DNA of 64,000 bases, taken from NCBI GenBank assembly GCA_002213445.1, contig NJIE01000003.1:186001-250000 (forward strand). The letters run 5' to 3'. The notes beneath the pieces are model-generated. The model was not told the DNA's origin and made no database searches. It saw only the letters and a list, made by a program, of their open reading frames with translations. Source of the DNA: Xenophilus sp. AP218F. GTDB taxonomy: Bacteria > Pseudomonadota > Gammaproteobacteria > Burkholderiales > Chromobacteriaceae. This document shows, piece after piece, positions 31,086-39,539 of this stretch (position 1 is its first letter; every line of letters begins with the position of its first letter). Position numbers and translations under genes: made by a program.

Positions 31086-31125
31086 GCATGCCGGTTTTGT
31101 CGCCTCGGCGTCAAGCCCGGCATGC
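31086..31125. repeat. Inverted GCATGCCGG repeats flanking a TTGACG box
   Basis: GCATGCCGG (31086-31094) and CCGGCATGC (31117-31125) are perfect 9-bp inverted copies. Between them, on the minus strand, lies TTGACG (31109-31114), a good -35 match facing the leader peptide. No matching -10 is obvious (CATGCT at 18-bp spacing). The pair could be an operator around a promoter for the leader/transporter unit, or a long-loop hairpin after aroP. Confidence 0.45.
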
Positions 31126-31144
31126 CTTTCGGTTCTGCTCCGCT

Positions 31145-32521
31145 TCAGGCGTTCTCGGCGGCCAATCGCGCGCCCGCCGACGATTTGCCCTTCAGGCGGA
31201 AGCCTGCCCACAGCAGCAGCAGCCACGGCGGCAGCACGTAAACCGATACCGCCATGCCCGGCGTGAACAACAGGATGCCGAGGATCATCAGCATGAAGGC
31301 CAGGCACACCCAGTTGGACAATGGGTGCCACAGCGACGGGAACACCAGCGTCTTGCCGGCCTTGGCGCGGCGGAACTTGAGGTGGGTCAGGCTGATCATC
31401 GCCCAGTTGGTCACCAGCGCCGCCACCACCAGCGACATCAGGATGCCCAACGCCTCGCCCGGCAGCAGATAGTTCAGCACCACGCAGGCGACAGTGGCCA
31501 GGGCCGAGAACAGGGTGGCGTTGACCGGCACGCCGCGCTTGTCCAGCTTCTTCAGCGCGCGCGGCGCGTTGCCCTGCTCGGCCAGGCCGAACAGCATGCG
31601 GCTGGTGGCGTAAACGCAGCTGTTGTACACCGACAGCGCGGCGGTCAGCACCACGAAGTTGAGCGCGTGCGCGGTGAAGCCGGCGCCGATCTGCTCGAAA
31701 ATCATCACGAAGGGGCTGCCGCCGGCGGCCACCTTGCTCCACGGGTACAGCGACAGCAATACCACCAGCGAGCCGATGTAGAAGATCAGGATGCGGTAGA
31801 TCACCTGATTGACGGCCTTGGGGATGGTTTTCTGCGGATCGGCCGCCTCGGCCGCGGTCATGCCGATCAGTTCCAGCCCGCCGAAGGAGAACATGATCAC
31901 CGCCATCATCATGAACAGGCCGCCAAAGCCATGCGGGAAGAAGCCGCCGTCGCGCCACAGATTGCTGAACGAAGCCTGCGGGCCGCCATTGCCGGACAAC
32001 AGCAGATAACCGCCGAAGGCGATCATGGCGATCACCGCCGCCACCTTGATCAGCGCGAACCAGAATTCGGTCTCGCCGTAGGATTTGACGTTGGCCAGAT
32101 TGATGCCGTTGATGCAGATGAAGCACACCAGCGCGGTGACCCAGGTGGGCACGTGCGGCCACCAGTACTGGACGTACTCGCCGACCGCGGTCAGCTCGGC
32201 CATGCTCACCAGCACGTACAGCACCCAGTAGTTCCAGCCGGACAGGAAGCCGGCGAACTTGCCCCAGTAGCGGTAGGCGAAATGGCTGAACGAGCCGGCC
32301 ACCGGCTCCTCGGCCACCATCTCGCCCAGCTGGCGCATGATCAGGAAGGCGATGAAACCGGCGATGGCGTAGCCGAGAATCATCGACGGGCCGGCAGCCT
32401 TCAATACGCTGGCCGATCCCAGAAACAATCCGGTGCCGACCGCGCCGCCAAGCGCGATCAGCTGGATATGCCGGTTTTTCAGCTCGCGCTGCAAGCCGGC
32501 TGCGGAAGGGGTATCGCTCAC
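31145..32521 (-). CDS. aroP: Aromatic amino acid permease (AroP-like, APC family)
   Basis: A 458-residue, 12-helix permease of the amino acid-polyamine-organocation family. The sequence follows E. coli AroP closely: RELKNRHIQLIALGGAVGTGLFLGS, RQLGEMVAEEPVAGSFSHFAY, GWNYWVLYVLVSMAELTAVG and FSFGGLELIGMTAAEA. AroP imports Phe, Tyr and Trp by proton symport; relatives such as PheP or CycA are possible alternatives. The start is GTG at 32521 with AGGAG eight bases upstream; an open frame from 32587 lacks such support. The Trp-regulated NSS gene is directly downstream. Confidence 0.87.
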   Translation of the reverse strand: MSDTPSAAGLQRELKNRHIQLIALGGAVGTGLFLGSASVLKAAGPSMILGYAIAGFIAFLIMRQLGEMVAEEPVAGSFSHFAYRYWGKFAGFLSGWNYWVLYVLVSMAELTAVGEYVQYWWPHVPTWVTALVCFICINGINLANVKSYGETEFWFALIKVAAVIAMIAFGGYLLLSGNGGPQASFSNLWRDGGFFPHGFGGLFMMMAVIMFSFGGLELIGMTAAEAADPQKTIPKAVNQVIYRILIFYIGSLVVLLSLYPWSKVAAGGSPFVMIFEQIGAGFTAHALNFVVLTAALSVYNSCVYATSRMLFGLAEQGNAPRALKKLDKRGVPVNATLFSALATVACVVLNYLLPGEALGILMSLVVAALVTNWAMISLTHLKFRRAKAGKTLVFPSLWHPLSNWVCLAFMLMILGILLFTPGMAVSVYVLPPWLLLLWAGFRLKGKSSAGARLAAENA

Positions 32522-32883
32522 GATGGGTTCTCCTTGTGGTTCTGTCTGGCAACACCTGAGCCAGGGAGCCTGTCCCCATCTAACCACCGCCCTCTTCGGG
32601 CCGTCAAACCGCTGGATACAATATAAATGCCAAAATTATGCCGAATAATTTCAATATAAAAATTATATTCTCTTATTTTTGATATTTCACGATATTAATT
32701 GCCAAGTTTCAGACAGAAAACCGCAAATTGCCATACCTAACCCGCCGCGCGCCGCCCGCCGGGCGCTACGTTCCGTTACCCGCGGTGACAATTGCAAAAC
32801 AAAACGCCTGCAACCGCGCGCGGCGATCGCTGGTCATACGCTCATCAAAATAATGGCCGGAATCGGCCGTCAGGGAGATATCG
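32522..32883. other. Divergent aroP / glycine-zipper promoter region
   Basis: The gap includes an unusually AT-rich patch (about 32620-32710) in an otherwise GC-rich region, as expected of a regulated promoter. On the minus strand a TATATT near 32620-32630 with TTATTC 17 bases upstream is a possible aroP promoter. Toward the plus-strand gene only a clear GGGAG ribosome-binding site is seen. There is no convincing gene. Confidence 0.45.
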
Positions 32884-33561
32884 ATGAAACAATCCGCATT
32901 GATCGCCAGCGTGCTGGCAGGCGGCGTGGCGCTAGGCGCCGTGGGCGTGGCCGGTTTTCAGGCCTTGAAAAAACCGGAAACGCCGGCCGCGACGCAAGTC
33001 GCCAGCGCGCCGTCAGCCATCGCTTCGGCTCCGCTGGCGCAAGCGCTGCCGCAGGCGGTCGCCTCCGCTCCGGCGGCCGCGCCCAAAACAGCCGCCGCTC
33101 CGCAAGCCAAGCCGGCCCCGCAACACGCGACTCACGCCAGGATTCTGGGCGTGACGCCGATCCGGGAAGCCGCCACCGAGCCCAAGCAGGTCTGTCGCCA
33201 GGAGCAGGTGGCGCACCAGGCCCCGGTGCAGGATGAAAACCGCATCGCCGGCTCGGTGATCGGCGGCGTGGTGGGCGGCTTGCTGGGCAATCAGGTGGGC
33301 GGCGGCAACGGCAAGAAAGCCGCCACCGTGATCGGCGCGCTGGCTGGCGGCTTCGCCGGCAACAAGGCGCAGGAGAACATGCAGCAGAAAGACCAGGTAG
33401 TCAGCACCCGCACCGTCTGCGATACCCAGGAGGTGCCGACCCAGAAGATCGTCGGCTACGACGTGCGCTACTCGCTGGACGGCAAGACCGGCACCGTGCG
33501 CATGGACCAGAAACCCAAGGGCAAGACGCTGCCGGCCAAGGACGGCAAGCTGCTGATCTGA
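32884..33561 (+). CDS. Glycine-zipper 2TM envelope protein
   Basis: A 225-residue protein with an N-terminal hydrophobic segment (SALIASVLAGGVALGAVGVAGF), a long Ala/Pro-rich linker (about 35-85), and a glycine-zipper 2TM domain IAGSVIGGVVGGLLGNQVGGG-type (about 120-165). A C-terminal domain follows with paired cysteines (VCRQEQV before and VCDTQEV after the zipper). This is the YmgG/SlyB/Rickettsia-17-kDa-like group found in the outer membrane or periplasm; precise function is unknown. GGGAG precedes the ATG. A strong hairpin follows the stop. Confidence 0.85.
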   Translation: MKQSALIASVLAGGVALGAVGVAGFQALKKPETPAATQVASAPSAIASAPLAQALPQAVASAPAAAPKTAAAPQAKPAPQHATHARILGVTPIREAATEPKQVCRQEQVAHQAPVQDENRIAGSVIGGVVGGLLGNQVGGGNGKKAATVIGALAGGFAGNKAQENMQQKDQVVSTRTVCDTQEVPTQKIVGYDVRYSLDGKTGTVRMDQKPKGKTLPAKDGKLLI

Positions 33562-33571
33562 GCCCGAAGCG

Positions 33572-33608
33572 GCGCGGGGGCGGGCGCGGCTCTCGTCCGC
33601 CCCCGCGC
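33572..33608. terminator. Strong hairpin between convergent genes
   Basis: GCGCGGGGGCGG and CCGCCCCCGCGC form a perfect 12-bp stem around a 13-base loop between the glycine-zipper gene and the convergent BLUF gene. No T-tract follows on either strand, so its termination role is uncertain. Confidence 0.5.
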
Positions 33609-33617
33609 GAGGCGGCG

Positions 33618-34058
33618 CTAGCTGTCCGGCGCCATGTGCCACAAGCCCTGGCGAAAAGCGGCGAGCATGCTCTTGGCCTGGCCTTCCCGCAACTGGGTCA
33701 GCGCCAGACCGCTGGCGAAGAAGTCGTTGAGACCATCCACGTCTTGCCACGCCCCGCCGCCGGCCTCCGCCAGCCCCATGCTCCAATCGCCGAAATCCCG
33801 CTTCGCGATCGGCTCCAGAATGATCTTGACCACGGAAACATGTCGCGGGTCGGCGGCGATGCGGGCGAACAGCGCCTCCACCACGTCGCGCTCGCCTTCC
33901 AGCACCTGGAAAAACGAGCGGCGATGAAACAGCAGCATGCCGGTCACGCCCAACTCCGCATTGCGTCGCCTGGCCTTCGACAACAGCTCGCGCAGCGCGG
34001 CATCGTCAAACTGGCCAGCCGCGAGCGCGCTGCAATAAATGCAATGCACCAGCGCCAT
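33618..34058 (-). CDS. Stand-alone BLUF-domain blue-light sensor
   Basis: A 146-residue protein consisting of a BLUF (blue light using FAD) domain plus a short C-terminal helical extension. The flavin-contacting residues expected from AppA and BlrB are visible: Tyr8 in CIYCSA, Asn33 in RRRNAELGVTGML, Gln51 in SFFQVLEGE, and Trp92/Met94 in DWSMGL. With no output domain it should signal through a partner protein. It sits 13 bases after the sterol-desaturase-like gene and may share its transcript. Confidence 0.92.
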   Translation of the reverse strand: MALVHCIYCSALAAGQFDDAALRELLSKARRRNAELGVTGMLLFHRRSFFQVLEGERDVVEALFARIAADPRHVSVVKIILEPIAKRDFGDWSMGLAEAGGGAWQDVDGLNDFFASGLALTQLREGQAKSMLAAFRQGLWHMAPDS

Positions 34059-34071
34059 GCGCCCTCCCCCA

Positions 34072-34932
34072 TCAAGGCTCCTGTTTTTTCACTATAGCCG
34101 CCACCGCTTCGGGCGCGCCTAGCAGCAGGGTCCATCTGTCGCGCCAGTTGTCGGCACGCCACGCTTCGCGCAGCATGTCGCGCCACTCCGCCACGCTCAC
34201 CCACAAGGGGTTGAAGCTGTTGACCGGCTTGACCGTGCCGTATTCGCAAGGATCGCTGTCCAGTTCCTCTACGTAGCTGCCGAACAGCCGGTCCCAGACC
34301 ACCAGCACGCCGGCGTAGTTGCGGTCCAGATAGCGCGGATTGCGGGCGTGGTGGCTGCGGTGGATGGACGGCGTGTTGAAGACGTATTCCAGCCAGCCAA
34401 GCTTGGGAACCGCCTGGGTGTGAACGAAAAACTGGAACGCCAGGTTGAGCAACACCACCGCCACCACCTGCTCCGGCGGGAAGCCCAGCCAGGCCAGCGG
34501 CAGCCAGAACGCCCACATGCCGGCCACCGGGTACATCAGGCTCTGGCGGAAGGCGGTGGAGAAATTCATTCGCGTCGAGCTGTGGTGGACGCTGTGCGCG
34601 GCCCACAGCCAGCGCACCCGGTGGCTGGCGCGATGGAACCAGTAGTAGAGGAAGTCCTGACCCAGGAACAGGATGAAAAACGACAGCCAGCCGCCATCGA
34701 AGGCGAACAGGCGATGATGCTGGTAAATCCAGCCGTAGAGGGGAATCGCCAGCAGCCAGGCCAGCTTGTCCGCGCCCTGATGCAGCAAGGCCAGGCAGGC
34801 GTTGCACAGCGAATCGCGCCAATCGTACACGCCGGCGCGGCCGCGTCGCCGCCAGAAGCGCCACTCCCAGAGGATGCACAGCAGAAACACCGGCGCCAGA
34901 GCCAGCAGGATCAACTCAACCTGAAACTTCAT
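34072..34932 (-). CDS. Sterol desaturase / fatty acid hydroxylase family membrane di-iron protein
   Basis: The 286-residue protein has several membrane helices and the three histidine clusters that bind the di-iron centre: HRASH (100-104), HSVHH (113-117) and HRSHH (191-195). Bacterial members hydroxylate or desaturate lipids, carotenoids or ether lipids; the substrate here is unknown. The ATG at 34932 has AAGGA eight bases upstream and is preferred to one 12 codons further out. The BLUF sensor gene follows. Confidence 0.88.
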   Translation of the reverse strand: MKFQVELILLALAPVFLLCILWEWRFWRRRGRAGVYDWRDSLCNACLALLHQGADKLAWLLAIPLYGWIYQHHRLFAFDGGWLSFFILFLGQDFLYYWFHRASHRVRWLWAAHSVHHSSTRMNFSTAFRQSLMYPVAGMWAFWLPLAWLGFPPEQVVAVVLLNLAFQFFVHTQAVPKLGWLEYVFNTPSIHRSHHARNPRYLDRNYAGVLVVWDRLFGSYVEELDSDPCEYGTVKPVNSFNPLWVSVAEWRDMLREAWRADNWRDRWTLLLGAPEAVAAIVKKQEP

Positions 34933-35040
34933 CGACGCGTCCTTCCAGCCGGGTTCACGGGCAAACACTTGATTGAAGTTTAAGCTCTACTGCGGAATTT
35001 CGGCCATCTTGCGCCGCGACAAAGCCGGGAAACTGTGGCG

Positions 35041-35073
35041 GAAAACCAAACAGCCGGCACGCGCCGGCTGTTT
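35041..35073 (-). terminator. Terminator of the GST gene
   Basis: AACAGCCGGC and GCCGGCTGTT form a perfect 10-bp stem around four bases, followed on the minus strand by TGGTTTTC. It lies 24 bases after the GST stop. Confidence 0.85.
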
Positions 35074-35096
35074 CTGTCGCCGCGGAAGCCCCGCGC

Positions 35097-35747
35097 CTAC
35101 TTGTCGCGGGCCATGAAGGCCGCCAACGCCGCGTCGCGCTCGGCCCAGGTCCTGGCCACGCTGGGGCGCGCGCCCAGACGCCGCAGATAGTCGGCGCAAC
35201 CCTCCAGCCGCAGGGTGAGGTCTTCGCCTAAGACTTGCTGGCTGCAACGCGCCACCGTCGGCAGCACGCTGGCGGCGCTGATGTCGGCGAAGCTGAAAGA
35301 CTCGCCCGCCAGCCACGGACCGCATTCCGCCAGACGCGCCGCCGCGCCGATGCCGCGGGCGATGCCGGCGCGGGCCTGCTCGCGCTCGGCGTCGGTCAAC
35401 GCGCGGCCGTGGATCACGGACTGCACCAGCGGCATGCACGGCGTCATCACGTACAGCTCCAGCATGGTCATCAGCTGGCGGGCGCGGGCGCGGGTATTGG
35501 GCGTGGGCGGCAGCAGCGAGGCAGTGGGGTAGGCGTCCTCCAGCCATTCCAGAATCACCGTGGACTCGGACAGCGGGTGGCCGTTGATCTCGACGAACGG
35601 CACCTTGCCCATCGGGCTTTTCTCCAGCAGCCACTCCTGCTGGGACGGCGGGGTCAGCACCTCCTGAAAATTCACGCCCTTTTCCAGCAAGGCGATCTTG
35701 ACCTTGTTGTAGTAGGGGGACAGCGGAACGCCGTGTAGCTTGATCAT
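35097..35747 (-). CDS. Glutathione S-transferase family protein
   Basis: A 216-residue cytosolic GST-type protein: N-terminal thioredoxin-like domain (MIKLHGVPLSPYYNKVKIAL, then KVPFVEINGHPLSESTVILEWLED, the cis-Pro and SES glutathione-binding features) and an all-helical C-terminal domain with WLAGESFSFADIS. The S-P-Y-Y-N active-site start resembles beta/theta/zeta-like bacterial GSTs. Substrate unknown. Confidence 0.9.
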   Translation of the reverse strand: MIKLHGVPLSPYYNKVKIALLEKGVNFQEVLTPPSQQEWLLEKSPMGKVPFVEINGHPLSESTVILEWLEDAYPTASLLPPTPNTRARARQLMTMLELYVMTPCMPLVQSVIHGRALTDAEREQARAGIARGIGAAARLAECGPWLAGESFSFADISAASVLPTVARCSQQVLGEDLTLRLEGCADYLRRLGARPSVARTWAERDAALAAFMARDK

Positions 35748-35884
35748 GCCATCTCCATGCCAGATAAAACCTGCGTTGCAATAATCGGGGCTGCCGGCCG
35801 CCCCGGGTTTTCAAATCATGCCGGCCATCCATTCTGCCGTGACATTTTACCGCGCCGGCTTGCCGGCTGCGCAAGCATGCGGCC

Positions 35885-36271
35885 TCAGCCGTTTTTCTCG
35901 CGCAGCTGCAGGATGTTGCCCTCGGGATCGCAAACATCTTGCGCCTGGAAGCCCGGCCCGGCAAACCCGTTCCCGCACGCCCGGCCGCCCAGCGCGGCGG
36001 CGGTTTGCAGCGCATCGGCCAAGCTGGCCACGGTGAAGAATAGCTTGATCGCCTGTTCTTCGCGCAGCGCGGGCGGAGAGGCGATGCTGAAGGTTTGCGC
36101 AATGCGGTGGGGAATGGCGTGGATGACCAGCTGCATGTCCGCCGATTCAATCACGTGGCGCTCGGCATCGGCGTGCAGGCAGCGCATGCCGAGCAAACTC
36201 TGATAAAAACGCGATACCAATTGTAGATCGCGGGCAAACAGCACGGCGCCAGCGCGGGCGGGACCAGGCAT
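35885..36271 (-). CDS. VOC (glyoxalase/dioxygenase-fold) protein
   Basis: A 128-residue single-domain protein of the vicinal oxygen chelate superfamily: LFARDLQLVSRFYQSLLGM at the N-terminus and DPEGNILQLREK at the C-terminus, with a conserved glutamate/asparagine pattern. Such proteins range from glyoxalase-like enzymes to antibiotic-binding proteins; no specific role can be read. The ATG at 36271 has AAGGAGAGG upstream. GST lies 137 bases downstream in the same direction. Confidence 0.82.
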   Translation of the reverse strand: MPGPARAGAVLFARDLQLVSRFYQSLLGMRCLHADAERHVIESADMQLVIHAIPHRIAQTFSIASPPALREEQAIKLFFTVASLADALQTAAALGGRACGNGFAGPGFQAQDVCDPEGNILQLREKNG

Positions 36272-36360
36272 TTTCCTCTCCTTCACGATTCTCCGCCGCA
36301 CAGCATGCCGGCTGGTTCCGCCCAGCCGGCGACGCCGCACCGGGGTTCGGCTCGCGGCGC

Positions 36361-37251
36361 TCAGCGCGCCAGCGCCAGGCTCTTTTGCTGCAACAGCTGG
36401 CGGATTTGCGGCAGCATGCGCTGCGCCGCGCGCTCGCCTTCCAGAATGGCCTGATGGCGGGCGTCGAACTGGGCGCTGCCGATATCCTGCACCTGCGGGC
36501 GGATCACTACGTCGGCCTGGGACAGCTCCTGCGCCAGCGCCGGACCGTTCATGATGTTCAGGCTCTGGTCCAGCATCGACAGAAAGCCGGTGGCCGCGCC
36601 AGCCTTGGGGCGGGCCGAGATATCGACGGCGATGACGAACTGCGCGCCCATCTCGCGCGCGGCGCTGACCGGCACCGGGCTGACCAGGCCGCCGTCCACA
36701 TAGCTCTTGCCGCCGATTTTCACCGGCAGGAACACATTGGGGATGCTGGCCGAGGCGCGCACCGCCTGGCCGGTATTGCCCAGGCGGAACACCGCCTTGC
36801 GGCCGCTGTCCAGCTCGGTGGCCACCGCGCCGAAGCTGCGCGGCAGCTTCTCTATCGGGCGATTGCCCACTTGCTGGTTGATCCAGTTCTGCAGCTTCTC
36901 ACCCTTGATCACGCCCTTGGTGGACAAGGTGAAGTCGGTGAGATCCGCCTCGTCAAGCGTGATGGCGCGCGCTTGCAGCTGCACGCCGTTGAGGCCGGAG
37001 GCGTACAGGCTGCCCACCACGCTGCCGGCGCTGGTGCCGGTGACGATGTCGGGCACGATGCCGGCGCTCTCCAGCACCTTGATCACGCCGATATGGGCGA
37101 AGCCTTTGGCCGCGCCGCCGCCAAGCGCCAGCGCGATCCTGGGTTTGACCGGGGCCTTGGCAGGCGGCGTGGCCTGGGGAGTGGAGCAGGCGGCGAGCAG
37201 GGCGGCGATGCCGGCCAGCAGCCAGGGACGTAAAACGCGATTGCTGATCAT
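36361..37251 (-). CDS. Patatin-like phospholipase lipoprotein
   Basis: A 296-residue RssA/patatin-type serine hydrolase. The N-terminus is a lipoprotein signal with lipobox LLAAC (Cys22), so it should be anchored in the envelope. The catalytic dyad is Ser74 in GTSAGS and Asp186 in DGGLVSP, with the oxyanion loop ALGGGAAKGFAHIGV. The family cleaves acyl chains from phospholipids. A GNAT gene ends 15 bases upstream, so they may be co-transcribed. Confidence 0.9.
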   Translation of the reverse strand: MISNRVLRPWLLAGIAALLAACSTPQATPPAKAPVKPRIALALGGGAAKGFAHIGVIKVLESAGIVPDIVTGTSAGSVVGSLYASGLNGVQLQARAITLDEADLTDFTLSTKGVIKGEKLQNWINQQVGNRPIEKLPRSFGAVATELDSGRKAVFRLGNTGQAVRASASIPNVFLPVKIGGKSYVDGGLVSPVPVSAAREMGAQFVIAVDISARPKAGAATGFLSMLDQSLNIMNGPALAQELSQADVVIRPQVQDIGSAQFDARHQAILEGERAAQRMLPQIRQLLQQKSLALAR

Positions 37252-37266
37252 GATTCCATCGGTCTT

Positions 37267-37815
37267 TCAAGCATCGGCGGCCGCCACGGCCGCCCCAACG
37301 GGCGCGGGGTCCAGCATCACGTAGTTGAGATGCCGCGCGCCCTCCAATTCGAAATAGGTCTCGCCATGCTCGGCCATGCCCAGGCGGCGGTAAAAGGCGA
37401 TGGCGCGTTCGTTGCCGCGCCACACGCTGAGCCACAGCCTCGGCTGGCCGCTCTGCGCGCGCGCCCACTGCCGCGCAGCATCCATCAGCCGCCTGCCCAG
37501 GCCTTTGCCGGTATGGCTTTCCAGCAGGTACAGCCGCTCCGCCTCCAGCGTGGGAAAGCCGGCGTCCGGGCAGGCGCTGTCCCGCTTCAACAGCGCGTAG
37601 CCCAGCAGATGGCCGCCCTCTTCCATCAGCAGCAGCCCGCGCGCCGGATCGGCGATCAAGGCCTCGAAATTCGCCGGCGTGAATTCCGCCAGCACATAGT
37701 CGGCCACGCCCGGGCGGATGCCATCGGGCGCGTAAGTCGTCAGCCATACCTGGATCGACAGGGCGGCGAGACAGGCCGCGTCGTCGCGGCGGGCGGGGCG
37801 GATTTCCACAGTCAT
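37267..37815 (-). CDS. GNAT-family N-acetyltransferase
   Basis: The 182-residue product has the GNAT fold with the acetyl-CoA-binding motif in LYLLESHTGKGLGRRLMDAA and the following LSVWRGNERAIAFYRRLGM, a pattern common in amino-group acetyltransferases. The N-terminus MTVEIRPARRDDAA is typical. Acceptor unknown. It lies 31 bases after bioC and before the patatin lipoprotein, possibly read through from the biotin cluster. Confidence 0.88.
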   Translation of the reverse strand: MTVEIRPARRDDAACLAALSIQVWLTTYAPDGIRPGVADYVLAEFTPANFEALIADPARGLLLMEEGGHLLGYALLKRDSACPDAGFPTLEAERLYLLESHTGKGLGRRLMDAARQWARAQSGQPRLWLSVWRGNERAIAFYRRLGMAEHGETYFELEGARHLNYVMLDPAPVGAAVAAADA

Positions 37816-37846
37816 GTCGGCGTCTCCTGACGCCGCCGCGGCCGGT

Positions 37847-38755
37847 TCAGTCAGCGCGCGGCGTTTTCTTGACGAATTCGATCACCTGGCGGCCGTCGTC
37901 GGTCATCTTGGCCAGCTTCTTGCCGGTGCCTTTCCAGGCGTGACCGTACACCACTTCGTAAGTAGCCGGCAGCTTGCCGTCGCGGCGATGGCGCTCGTAG
38001 GCCTCTTCCACCCGCCGCCAGGCGTGCTTGCCCATCAGGCCGCGGCCGCGGCCGGCGGTGGCGTTGTGCGCGCCGATGGCTTTCAGGTCGCGCATCACGC
38101 CGCGGGCCTCGTCGTAGGTGAGCACGATCTTTTCCATGTCCATCACCGGCTCGGCGAAGCCGGCGCGCATCAGCGCGTCGCCCAGATCGTGCATGTCGAT
38201 GAACTGGTTGACGTGGGTGGCGGCGTCCACGCCGCCGAACGCGCCGCGCAGCTCGGACAGGGTATCCGGGCCCAGCGTCGAAAACATCAGCATGCCCTCC
38301 GGCTTGAGCACCCGGCGAAACTCGGCGAACACGCTGTCCGGCACGTTCACCCACTGGATGGCCAGGTTGGACCAGATCATGTCGACGCTGGCGTCCGCCA
38401 GCGGCAGGCGCTCGATGTCGCCCACCGTCTGCCACGGCGCGCTGGGCTTGAACAGCTTCTTCAGCAGGCCATCGCCTTCGCGCTGCCGCGCGCGGGAGGC
38501 CAGCAGCATGGCGTGGGCCAGGTCCAGCTCCAGCACCCGCGCCTCCGGATAGCGGCGGCGCAGCCCGGCCGCGCCGTAGCCGGTGCCGGAGCCCGCGTCC
38601 AGGATCAGCGCCGGTTGATGCCTGATGTAGTCCAGCCGCTCGGCCATGCGGTCCGACACTTCGCGCTGCAGCACCGCGGCGGCGTCGTAACTGCCGGCGG
38701 CTTTCTCGAACGAGGCGCGCACCCGCGCCTTGTCGGTGTAAAACGCTTCACTCAT
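37847..38755 (-). CDS. bioC: Malonyl-[acyl-carrier protein] O-methyltransferase
   Basis: BioC methylates malonyl-ACP so that fatty-acid enzymes can build the pimeloyl chain of biotin. The 302-residue class I SAM methyltransferase starts with KARVRASFEKAAGSYDAAAVLQ, typical of BioC, then the SAM loop LILDAGSGTGYGA and acidic LELDLA. Its ATG overlaps the bioH stop as ATGA, a pairing that supports the assignment. It is about 50 residues longer than the E. coli protein, which is common in betaproteobacteria. Confidence 0.93.
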   Translation of the reverse strand: MSEAFYTDKARVRASFEKAAGSYDAAAVLQREVSDRMAERLDYIRHQPALILDAGSGTGYGAAGLRRRYPEARVLELDLAHAMLLASRARQREGDGLLKKLFKPSAPWQTVGDIERLPLADASVDMIWSNLAIQWVNVPDSVFAEFRRVLKPEGMLMFSTLGPDTLSELRGAFGGVDAATHVNQFIDMHDLGDALMRAGFAEPVMDMEKIVLTYDEARGVMRDLKAIGAHNATAGRGRGLMGKHAWRRVEEAYERHRRDGKLPATYEVVYGHAWKGTGKKLAKMTDDGRQVIEFVKKTPRAD

Positions 38756-39516
38756 GCGTGGGCTTCCAGATGCTCGGCAAGCTTGGCGACGAACTCGGTC
38801 TCGTGAGACAGGAAAGGCGCGTGCGAGGCTTGCGGAAATTCGTAAAGGACGGCGTCGGGCAAGGCGGCGTGCAGCCAGCGGCCTGCGCCTATCGGCGTGA
38901 TGGCGTCGCGCGCGCCGTAGAACAGCCCCACCGGGCAGCGGATGCGGCTGGCCAGCGCGCGGGCGTCGGCGGCCAGCAACAGCTCCAGCGCCGGCAGCAG
39001 GCCGCGCGGCCTGCCGTGGGAGAACAAGGATTCGCGCAAGGCCTTCAACGTGTCGCGCGCGGCGGGCGCGCCCAGCATCTGCAACGCCAGAAAGCGCTCC
39101 AGCGTGGTTTCGAACGCGCCGTCCAGGCTCTCGGCCACGCCCTGGATCGCCGCCCGTTCCTGCGCGTGCGGCCAGTCGTCGCCGCGCACGAAGCGCGGAC
39201 TGGTGGCGATCAGCGCCAGGCTCTTCACCGTATCCGGCGACAGCGCCGCCCAGTGCTGGGCGATCAGGCCGCCCAGCGACCAGCCCACCACCTGCGCCGG
39301 CAGGGGAAAGTGGCGGGACAGCCGCCGCGCCACTTCGTCGGCGTCGAAAGGCTGCAAGGGATCGGACGCGCCGTGGCCGGGCAGGTCGACCAAATGCAGG
39401 CAGAAGCGGTCGGACAGGGCGTCCGCCACCCGGGAAAACACGCCGCCGTGCAGACCCCAGCCGTGCAACAGCACCACATCCGGCCCGCGGCCCCGCGACT
39501 CAACAAACAGATTCAT
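38752..39516 (-). CDS. bioH: Pimeloyl-[acyl-carrier protein] methyl ester esterase
   Basis: BioH removes the methyl ester once the pimeloyl chain is complete. The 254-residue alpha/beta hydrolase has LLHGWGLHGGVF, the nucleophile Ser80 in GWSLGG, Asp204 in GARDAITP and His232 in ASHAPF, close to the E. coli S82/D207/H235 triad. An open frame extends to 39693, but the ATG at 39516 is the family start; a ribosome-binding site is weak. It is coupled to bioC and follows a methyltransferase gene by 23 bases. Confidence 0.94.
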   Translation of the reverse strand: MNLFVESRGRGPDVVLLHGWGLHGGVFSRVADALSDRFCLHLVDLPGHGASDPLQPFDADEVARRLSRHFPLPAQVVGWSLGGLIAQHWAALSPDTVKSLALIATSPRFVRGDDWPHAQERAAIQGVAESLDGAFETTLERFLALQMLGAPAARDTLKALRESLFSHGRPRGLLPALELLLAADARALASRIRCPVGLFYGARDAITPIGAGRWLHAALPDAVLYEFPQASHAPFLSHETEFVAKLAEHLEAHA

Positions 39517-39539
39517 GGACTGCAAAATGGGGGAAAACC

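Noticed and set aside
32522-32587. N-terminal extension of AroP with two Trp codons, considered as a second leader peptide
   Set aside because: It is in frame with aroP, has scattered single Trp codons and no following terminator. The GTG at 32521 has a good ribosome-binding site.
34987-36150. A 387-codon minus-strand frame across the GST and VOC genes
   Set aside because: Arg/Pro-rich shadow in another phase; the GST and VOC frames carry clear family motifs and ribosome-binding sites.
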